Source: an uncultured archaeon
Lineage (GTDB): Archaea > Nanobdellota > Nanobdellia > Woesearchaeales > CAIVOO01
Assembly: GCA_903907555.1 (NCBI GenBank)
Contig: CAIVOO010000044.1
Location: 1-21,277 of the forward strand
Length of the DNA stretch: 21,277 bases
Direction: 5' to 3'
This document shows, in pieces, positions 12,279 through 19,100 of this stretch (position 1 is its first letter; each line of letters begins with the position of its first letter). The notes beneath the pieces are model-generated. The model did no database searches. It had not been told where the DNA came from and saw only the letters and a program-made list of their open reading frames with translations. The position numbers and the translations under genes are program-made.

Positions 12279-14780
12279 TCACGACTTTTCCTTTATCTCA
12301 GAAATAAATCTTTCTATTGTCTTTGCGACGTGCTCTGGCTGTGTTTTCAGTATTACAGCAGCTCTTGCCAAAGCATCTCCTTCGAAAACTTGTGTTGATT
12401 CAAGCTTGAATGGAATCTGCTTTCCTTTTTTCACTACATCTTTCCATTTTGTGAACAGCTCTTCGGCCCTTCCTGGAATCTGCTCTTTCCTGCATCCGAG
12501 GAGTTTTGCAACCTGCTCTGCAATCTCATCTTTTCCAGAGCTAAGCGATTTTGCAGAGTTTCCAGAAGCAAATTCTATCCTGACTATTCCGTCCTGAATC
12601 TTTGTTGTCTTTATTATCTTGATAATTTCTGCTTCTGAAGTATTGTCAAGATGGGTTCCTCCGCAGGCTTCCACATCAATATTCTCAATATTCACAATTC
12701 TTAACGTGTTTCCTGGAACAGCCCCGCCCTGGTAAATTGCCATGCCGAATTTCTTCTCAGCATCCCTTCTCGACATGAAATCTTTTAGGACTGGAACTTT
12801 CTTTTTTATTATCGCATTTGCTTCTTCTTCTATCTTTTTTACTTCTGCATCAGTCAATGTAGCATAATGAGTCAAATCAATATGAGCTTTCTCAACAGTT
12901 TTCTTTGCTCCTGCCTGGTTTATGTGAACCCCGAGAACTTTTCTTGCAGCAGCATTTATTATGTGCGTTGCTGTATGGTTTTGAGTCAGCTGTTTCCTAA
13001 TATTGAAGTCTATCTCGCAGCTGACTGTTTCTCCCTTCATAAAATTCAGAGCAGAATCAAGAGTGTGTATTATTACTGCACCTTGCTTGAAAATATCAAC
13101 AACCTTCATTCCATTTATTGTTCCGACATCGTGGGCCTGCCCTCCGCTCGTCGGGTAGAAGTATGTCAAATCCAGGATTACATTCTTGTCTATGACTTTC
13201 AGAACTTTTGCCTTGAATTTTGATGTCTTCCAGTCACCATAATACATAGCTTTTGTGGCTGGAACATCAGACAACGGAAGCTCAATCTCCTTCTTCGTTT
13301 TGTGTTCAGGAACAACATTCTCATGCCTTTCTGCAACTAAAGCATAAAAGTTGTCTGGAATCTTTATTTTAATCCCTAATTTTGCAGCTTCTTCCTTCAC
13401 CAAATCAGGATGTATTCCATTGCTGTCATACAATTCTATAAGAACTTCTGTATTGATTTCTTTTTTCAATGCAAGCTCCAGAAGATGCTTCGCCTTTTCC
13501 TTGCTTGCATAATATTTTTCTTTCTCTACCTCTAAAATTTTCTTTGTATTGTCAAGATTTTCGCTTAATTCAGGGAATACTGGCTTCAATTCTTTCGCGT
13601 GCCATTCAGCAACCTCTGCCATATCAACATCCCAACCGAATTTGTCAATGAATCCCTGAGCCCTTCTGAAAATATTCCTTAGATTGTATCCGCCGCCGAC
13701 ATTTGAAGGCAAAGCCCCGTCGTGAATTGCAACTAATAACGCTCTTGAATGCTCTGCTATCGAATAAAGCCCTGTCATCGGCAGGATTTTTTCTTTCAAG
13801 TCATCAGATTTCATCCCGAGCTTTTTTGCAACATCTGCCCAGGCTTTGTCCATGTCTTCTACTTCATCAGCATTCAAGTACGCAGAAAATCTTGAGAATT
13901 TGTTGTAAAGCTCCAAATCGAATTTAACTCCAAGCTTTTTTCTTAATTTTTTAAGCACATCAGGGAACATTGCCTCGTACATGTTCGGAGTTCCCTGCGA
14001 GAACCATGCAACCCGCTCCATGCCAAGCCCCATGTCAAGCACTCTGAGCTTTAACGGGACTGAGCCGCTCTCTGTCTGCTCAAACATCATATAGACTTGG
14101 TTGAATAATTCTACTCCTCTTGAAAAGAATTCCATGCAGGGCCCGAAGTTCCCTCCGCCAGCCCAGGCGTCTTCATGCAATGTCAATTCTTCTTTCGGCA
14201 AGCCGACTGTTTTTGTGAGGAAATCAAGCATATCCCTGAAATATTTTTCCTGGTTCCATTCAGACTGCGTCACAAAAGCATGCTGCCCTATCATTACGAA
14301 GCATGTGCAGTGGCTTCCTGTGATTCCGACATTATCAATATCCCCGAATCTTAGGCAGAATTGCGGTATCGTCAGCATCTTTGCAGGAGGCTCTGATTCT
14401 CCTGAAATGACATAAGGCTGGAATGCAGCTATTGATGCGATTGTGAAATAAGTTGTAGGATTCCATCGCGCAACAACAGGATACCTATTTATTGGAGTGT
14501 AGCCTCTCTCTTTCAATAGATTGCTGAATTTTATCCAGACATCTGCATAGGAAAGCTTGTGCTTAGCAGGATTCTTATCAACGACGTTGAATCCCCCGGA
14601 ACAGGCAGGGTCTCCGCATACAGATTGGTCCTTGTGAAGAGTCCAGAAATGTTTCTGGCATTCCTTGCACTGCTTTCTCACAAAACCCTCTTCTTTTAGT
14701 GCTTTTGTAGCATAGTACTTGTCAGGCTCTGCAGAGGCAACCTTCTTGAATGCCTTCTTCTGTTCTTTATCTGTGAGCAT
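12279..14780 (-). CDS. alaS: Alanyl-tRNA synthetase, archaeal type, with altered C-terminus
   Basis: An 833-residue class II synthetase that charges tRNA-Ala and clears mischarged Ser/Gly. The archaeal N-terminal segment carries C38-x2-C41 and C55-x4-C60. The catalytic core (about 70-300) has the tRNA-recognition domain behind it. The editing domain has H602-x3-H606 (HTATH) and CGGTH (706-710), the four zinc ligands of AlaRS editing sites. Archaeal AlaRS is usually about 900 residues and ends in a C-Ala domain with a Gly-rich signature. That signature is absent here, and the last 80 residues instead look like two copies of one helical unit (about 753-781 and 803-831). TATA box at 14803-14814; the zinc-site gene follows 4 nt downstream. 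Confidence 0.95.
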   Translation of the reverse strand: MLTDKEQKKAFKKVASAEPDKYYATKALKEEGFVRKQCKECQKHFWTLHKDQSVCGDPACSGGFNVVDKNPAKHKLSYADVWIKFSNLLKERGYTPINRYPVVARWNPTTYFTIASIAAFQPYVISGESEPPAKMLTIPQFCLRFGDIDNVGITGSHCTCFVMIGQHAFVTQSEWNQEKYFRDMLDFLTKTVGLPKEELTLHEDAWAGGGNFGPCMEFFSRGVELFNQVYMMFEQTESGSVPLKLRVLDMGLGMERVAWFSQGTPNMYEAMFPDVLKKLRKKLGVKFDLELYNKFSRFSAYLNADEVEDMDKAWADVAKKLGMKSDDLKEKILPMTGLYSIAEHSRALLVAIHDGALPSNVGGGYNLRNIFRRAQGFIDKFGWDVDMAEVAEWHAKELKPVFPELSENLDNTKKILEVEKEKYYASKEKAKHLLELALKKEINTEVLIELYDSNGIHPDLVKEEAAKLGIKIKIPDNFYALVAERHENVVPEHKTKKEIELPLSDVPATKAMYYGDWKTSKFKAKVLKVIDKNVILDLTYFYPTSGGQAHDVGTINGMKVVDIFKQGAVIIHTLDSALNFMKGETVSCEIDFNIRKQLTQNHTATHIINAAARKVLGVHINQAGAKKTVEKAHIDLTHYATLTDAEVKKIEEEANAIIKKKVPVLKDFMSRRDAEKKFGMAIYQGGAVPGNTLRIVNIENIDVEACGGTHLDNTSEAEIIKIIKTTKIQDGIVRIEFASGNSAKSLSSGKDEIAEQVAKLLGCRKEQIPGRAEELFTKWKDVVKKGKQIPFKLESTQVFEGDALARAAVILKTQPEHVAKTIERFISEIKEKS

Positions 14781-14802
14781 AGAAGAAAAACAAGCAACAT
14801 TG

Positions 14803-14814
14803 TTTATAAATTTA
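14803..14814 (-). promoter_or_regulatory. TATA box for alaS
   Basis: TAAATTTATAAA on the minus strand, centred about 28 nt before the ATG at 14780. Confidence 0.55.
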
Positions 14815-14828
14815 ACGTGCTATTAGAG

Positions 14829-14854
14829 AAAAATTTTAAATACCTCACGTGAGG
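14829..14854 (-). terminator. Possible terminator of the P-loop kinase gene
   Basis: On the minus strand, 12 nt after the kinase stop codon, lies the perfect palindrome CCTCACGTGAGG (14843-14854; a 4-bp stem with a 4-nt loop if folded), followed by an AT-rich run TATTTAAAATTTTT. It could end transcription before the alaS promoter, or be a protein-binding palindrome. Confidence 0.35.
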
Positions 14855-14866
14855 ATGTCCAGTGGA

Positions 14867-15415
14867 TTAAGACAAGTTCTGCTGTTTCAGGAACTTTTCA
14901 ATCTGCTTGTCGACATCTTTCTGCGAATAAAGAGTGAAATCTACTTTTTTTATGGGTTTCCACCACAGTTTCATGTCTTCGTGAAGCTTCCACCTGCTTG
15001 CCTTACTGCCAACCATGCGCTCTTTCTCATGCCTGTTTTTGAAAATTCTTTTCTTGACAATATGAGAAGGGCATTTGACTTCAACAACAAGCAATTTAAG
15101 CCTGTTATCTTTAGCAAATTTGTAGAAAATCTTTCTCGAATTCTGCAAATCGAAGCATGTATCAAGGAATATGATGTCATATTTTTTGAAATATTCTTTG
15201 ATTTTGTTGAGCTTTGCCTGATGGAATATCAAGCGCCATTTCATCTCCTCATTTCTTGAAATGCCTGTAAAACTAAATTTGTGCGTCCTCATGTAAATCT
15301 TAGAAAATAAGTCAGAATCAAAGTACAAGGCATGTTTTAGCTTCTTGTCAAGTATTCTTGCAACATGGCTTTTCCCAACACCAGGGAAACCAACAAGTAG
15401 AATCATTGTTTTCAT
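14867..15415 (-). CDS. P-loop kinase (AAA_33/predicted kinase type)
   Basis: A protein of 182 residues starting MKTMILLVGFPGVGKS, with Walker A G9-F-P-G-V-G-K-S16. FDSD (near residue 32) and DIIFLDTCFD (near 80-89) match the Asp-containing strands of small kinases in the AAA_33/polynucleotide-kinase-like group. A basic lid-like region (about 110-150) is rich in Arg and Lys. It likely phosphorylates a small molecule or nucleic-acid end; the substrate is unknown. I use the ATG at 15415, not an in-frame one at 15454, because a TATA box lies about 24-27 nt before 15415 and the extra 13 residues would be encoded in the promoter. Monocistronic and divergent from the small Cys protein gene. Confidence 0.75.
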   Translation of the reverse strand: MKTMILLVGFPGVGKSHVARILDKKLKHALYFDSDLFSKIYMRTHKFSFTGISRNEEMKWRLIFHQAKLNKIKEYFKKYDIIFLDTCFDLQNSRKIFYKFAKDNRLKLLVVEVKCPSHIVKKRIFKNRHEKERMVGSKASRWKLHEDMKLWWKPIKKVDFTLYSQKDVDKQIEKFLKQQNLS

Positions 15416-15432
15416 AGCAAGGAATAACCTGC

Positions 15433-15442
15433 TATAATATAA
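15433..15442 (-). promoter_or_regulatory. TATA box for the P-loop kinase gene
   Basis: ATATATTATA-like AT run (plus strand TATAATATAA) centred about 23-25 nt before the ATG at 15415. Its position decides the start codon. Confidence 0.5.
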
Positions 15443-15455
15443 AAAAGTTCGCAAA

Positions 15456-15464
15456 GTTTAAAAA
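15456..15464 (+). promoter_or_regulatory. TATA box for the 51-residue Cys protein gene
   Basis: GTTTAAAAA centred about 28 nt before the ATG at 15488. It lies about 14 nt from the divergent kinase TATA box. Confidence 0.5.
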
Positions 15465-15487
15465 TGAGTAATAACTATTAATTTCCT

Positions 15488-15643
15488 ATGAGCGAAGTAT
15501 GCAAGGATTGCTGGAAATATCAGGCTTTCAAGGAGAAGTGCTTCTTCTATTGGAAGAACAAGAAGGAATGTTCTAAATGGACTTCTGGCCCTGGCTCTGA
15601 AGAGAGCTACAAGAAAGTAACCCAGAATTTTGATGTTGAATAA
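15488..15643 (+). CDS. Four-cysteine microprotein, 51 residues
   Basis: An ATG at 15488 opens a 51-codon frame ending with TAA at 15641-15643. The protein has four cysteines spaced C5-x2-C8-x9-C18-x9-C28 within an aromatic, lysine-rich N-terminal half (KDCWKYQAFKEKCFFYW), then a polar C-terminal tail. The spacing suggests one zinc site. No family is recognised. A TATA box 28 nt upstream and clean codon use support it. Confidence 0.7.
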   Translation: MSEVCKDCWKYQAFKEKCFFYWKNKKECSKWTSGPGSEESYKKVTQNFDVE

Positions 15644-15648
15644 GAACC

Positions 15649-15687
15649 TTTTTAAATAACCATTCTTTATACTGTCTAAAGAGGTGA
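15649..15687 (+). promoter_or_regulatory. Promoter and Shine-Dalgarno site for the Cys-flanked membrane protein gene
   Basis: TTTTTAAATA (15649-15658) predicts a start near 15678. GAGGTGA (15681-15687) is a strong Shine-Dalgarno site 4 nt before the ATG at 15692. Confidence 0.55.
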
Positions 15688-15691
15688 TTTT

Positions 15692-15877
15692 ATGTGTGGA
15701 TGTAAGAAAGTTCTAGGAATTTTGTTGGTAGTGTTCGGTATTCTGTTTTTACTGCAGAATCTGAATGTTTGGGCATTCTGGGGAATACAGTGGTACACTG
15801 TAGCATTTGTGCTTATAGGCGTTAAGATGATGTGCAAGTGCAAAGAGTGCTGCGAAATGCCAATGAAGAAGAAGTAA
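15692..15877 (+). CDS. Cysteine-flanked small membrane protein
   Basis: A 61-residue protein with two hydrophobic helices (about 7-22 and 30-46) joined by a short NVWAFWGIQWY turn. Cysteines lie just before the first helix (MCGCKK, C2 and C4) and just after the second (MMCKCKECCEMPMKKK: C48, C50, C53, C54). The hairpin topology puts both Cys clusters on the same face of the membrane, where they could share a metal or disulfides. The helix pair loosely resembles LiaI/LiaF-type or DUF5668 membrane modules. Function unknown. A strong GAGGTGA site fixes the start. Confidence 0.75.
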   Translation: MCGCKKVLGILLVVFGILFLLQNLNVWAFWGIQWYTVAFVLIGVKMMCKCKECCEMPMKKK

Positions 15878-15879
15878 GT

Positions 15880-15901
15880 TCTTCTTTATTTTATTTTTTA
15901 T
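15880..15901 (+). terminator. T-rich tract after the Cys-flanked gene
   Basis: TTCTTCTTTATTTTATTTTTTA-type tract directly after the stop codon at 15877. T-rich tracts are the usual archaeal termination signal. Read-through into the next gene is possible, because no TATA box fits the usual distance before its ATG at 15919. Confidence 0.4.
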
Positions 15902-15905
15902 AAAA

Positions 15906-15912
15906 AAAGGTG
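15906..15912 (+). promoter_or_regulatory. Shine-Dalgarno site for the basic coiled-coil protein gene
   Basis: AAAGGTG lies 6 nt before the ATG at 15919. It contains an in-frame GTG (15910) that would otherwise look like a start. Confidence 0.6.
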
Positions 15913-15918
15913 ATACTA

Positions 15919-16131
15919 ATGGCAAAAAGAAAGAGAGTTGCAAAAAAGACGACTTCTAAAGCATTATGCATGGATTACAAGAAGCTAAGGGCTATTGAGA
16001 ACGAAATAAGGGACTTGAAGAATTGGGTTGCAGTGTTCGCGAATGAGTATGACATGCCCAAGGAAGTTGTCAATAAGCTGCAGGCAAGGCTTCAGAGATT
16101 AGCTAAGGATATTGCTAACGTTAGAATGTAA
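15919..16131 (+). CDS. Small basic helical protein, 70 residues
   Basis: A 70-residue protein with a lysine/arginine-rich start (MAKRKRVAKKTTSK) and two amphipathic helices (about 18-44 and 47-68) separated by YDMPKE. The heptad-like pattern of L, I and V suggests a helical hairpin or coiled coil. The basic tail could bind nucleic acid; no family is recognised. The ATG at 15919 is chosen over the GTG at 15910, which is part of the ribosome binding site. It is convergent with the giant surface-protein gene, 15 nt apart. Confidence 0.7.
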   Translation: MAKRKRVAKKTTSKALCMDYKKLRAIENEIRDLKNWVAVFANEYDMPKEVVNKLQARLQRLAKDIANVRM

Positions 16132-16132
16132 T

Positions 16133-16150
16133 TTTTTATTATTTTTTTAT
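16133..16150 (+). terminator. T-rich terminator of the 70-residue gene
   Basis: T runs (TTTTTTATTATTTTTTTAT) begin right after the TAA at 16129-16131 and run into the last codon of the convergent gene. They fit termination of plus-strand transcription. Confidence 0.45.
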
Positions 16151-19100
16151 CCTGCGTAATTTACCAGTTTTATGTTCTTGAATTCTTTCTCAAACTTCTC
16201 CTTGTCAAGTATTGTCCTTGTCATCATTAATTTGTGTTTTGAGAATGTGTGCTCTTTTGAAAGCCTTGCTATCATCTGCGCTTCTTCGTCGCTGAAGCCA
16301 TACCCTGACTTGAGCTTTGCTATTGTTTCAGCATCTTGAGGACTGCTCTTCAATGCGTGCAGGTGTTTTGACTGATCAGGATATTTTTCTTTGAATTTCT
16401 TTAAGAGCTCCTCTGTTGTGTAAACATTTCCTGCTGACTTCAGCTTTGATTCCAATGCCATTGACAGCAGCTCGTACTCGCCTGCAGCCATCCTTGGCCT
16501 GAAAGAGAATATCAGCAGTGAAGCGCCCAACGCTACAAGTATTCCAGCAACTATAGCAGGCGTTTGGAGCTTGAAGCCAGACAGCTTGCTTACAAAGTCA
16601 GATATCATCTTAGACGGCTGGAACTTCTCAGCCTGGGCTTTCGCCTCTTCTTTTGCATTATACTCTTTGAGCATTGCTTCAAGCTCTGTCTCAGATTTCT
16701 TGAGCAGCTCATCCTTAACTAATGATGAGTCTTTTGTAACCAAAGTATTCACAAGACTTGTCTTTGCAGCTGAAGGCGTTATCTGCGTTGGCTGCTCTAC
16801 TACAGGCTGGGCAGGCGTTATTGTTTCCGTCGGTGGTGCAACAGTGCATGATGTTGTTTCAACAGTTGAAAGCTCCTGTCCTGGGCAGAATTTTGCATTA
16901 TTCAAGGTGCAGGTTTTTGTCTGCACTCCCAATACGCAAACTGACCAGCTACTGCATGTCCTGTCGCAGACAACCACTCCTCCTACAGTTCCGCCACCTC
17001 CACCACCACCGCCAGAGGTTGTTGTAGTGGTTTTCCCTTGGCAGTCAAGCACTGTGCAATGCCCATCATCATTCTTATCCTCTGTCAACAAGTCGCAGAC
17101 TGTATTTTCATTTAAGTCCCAGCAGCTGATTCCAGTGACATTTCCTGTGAGGTTTCCGTTGCATACGAAAGATGTATATTGAATCTCAGTATTTTCAAGA
17201 GTTCCATTGTGATCTGCATCAAGTCCTGAGTCTATCTTTACACCACCGCTCGGACAGCTGACATTTCCTATGGATAAGTTTGTAAGCAAGACAAGGGCTG
17301 TTGTGCCATTTGTGCCATTCAATCCATTGGTGCCGTTGACACCATTGCATATCACGTAATTGCCTGTTATTTCCGCAGAATCTAATCTGCCATTCGTGTT
17401 ATTATCCAAGCCAACGCTAACATTGACTCCTCCTGCAGCGCATGGAGCAGGCGGCGATAGTATTGTGATGTTAGTCAGCGCGTGATAGCCTGCAGTGCCG
17501 TTTGCACCATTGCATATCACATAGCTTCCTGAAATCTCTAAAACTTGCAGTTTTCCATCGTCATTGGAATCTGTACCGTAAGTTATGTTATACCCGCCAT
17601 TCGGGCATGCTCCGCTGGAAGCAGGAGTTGAATTGAGCACTGCATTGTGGCCTGCCGGACCCTGCGGGCCTATTGAGCCGTTGCATACAAACAATGTAAT
17701 ATTAATCTCTGAAGAATCTAAGATGCCATTACTATTATTATCCAAACCGAAATCTAGTTTAAATCCGCCAGCAGTGCAGTTCGTGCCGTTAAGCTCTACA
17801 GTAACATTAACCAAACTATTCAAACCATTAGTGCCATTAACACCATTAGTCCCATTGACTCCATTAGTCCCATTAACACCGTCAGCACCATTCAATCCAT
17901 TAGTACCATTAACACCATTACAAACTATGTAATTACCATAAATCTCGCTCGAATCCAAAACTCCATTATCATTAGTATCCAAACCTACAGTAACATTAAC
18001 ACCACCATTCAAACAATCAGGAGCACCAATATAAGAATAATTAGACAACGCACTAGAACCATTAACACCATTAGTACCATTAGCACCATTCAAACCATTC
18101 GAACCATTAACACCGTTGCAAACTACAGAATAACCATCAACCTCGCCAGATTCTAGATTTCCATTCCTATTATCATCAACACCATAAGATACATTCACAC
18201 CGCCATTAGAACAAATTACACCGACAAGTATAGTTGAAGTATTAACTAATGAATCATATCCAGCAGGTCCTTGAGGTCCTATCGAGCCATTACAAACAAA
18301 GACTGTAATATTAATCTCCGACGGATCCAAGACATCATTAGTGTTAGAATCCAAACCAATATCTAACCTGAAACCACCAGCAGTACAATTTGTACCAGCA
18401 AGCTCGACAGTCGAATCCACTAAACTATTCAAACCATTAGTACCATTCACACCGTCAACACCATTCGTACCATTAATACCATCCACACCATTAGAACCAT
18501 TAACACCATTACAAACAATATAGTTTCCATAAACCTCACTCGATTCTAAAATTCCATTATTATTAGTATCCAAACCTATAGTAACATTAATGCCACCATT
18601 AACACAATCAACACCAGCAGGAACAACACTAAAGTTAGACAAAGCATTAGAGCCATTCACGCCGTTAGTCCCATTAACACCATTCGTACCATTAGCACCT
18701 GCAGGACCCTGAGAACCTGTCAAACCATCACAAACAAAATAATTACCAACAAACTCAGAAACATCAAGAGTGCCATTACCGTCAACATCCAAACCATAGA
18801 ATATGTGCTGTCCTCCGGTTGAACAGTTTGTTCCAGCAGGCTCAGAAACAACAGCAATCAAAGTATTCAAACCATTAGTGCCATTCACACCATTGCACAC
18901 ATATGATGTAGACTCTATCTCACCAGGCTCCAAAGTATCATTATAATTATTATCCATGCCGAAGTCTACACGTATGCCGCCAGCTGGACAAGTAACATTG
19001 CCCACAGAGACATTAATGACATTAATCAAAGTGCCCTGTCCCTGACAGACATATTTAGTAGAAGTGACTTCTCCAGAATCCAGATTACCATCATTATCAG

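Noticed and set aside
14849..15259. Plus-strand open frame opposite the P-loop kinase, near a TTTTAAATA box
   Set aside because: The minus-strand frame has clear Walker A and family motifs. The plus frame has none and starts inside the palindrome.
16571..17182. A 203-codon plus-strand open frame opposite the giant surface protein
   Set aside because: It lies fully antisense to the well-supported stalk and linker region. Its Pro run and Val runs are the mirror of Gly8 and Thr/Gln codons. No promoter or ribosome site was seen.
17821..18700. CRISPR-like array, because of closely spaced short repeats
   Set aside because: Repeat units are 9-18 nt, in frame, without unique spacers, and encode Gly-x-Asn linkers.
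17821..18700. True collagen triple helix
   Set aside because: Gly recurs at every third position, but Pro is nearly absent from the long tracts; only short GPQGPAG stretches occur.
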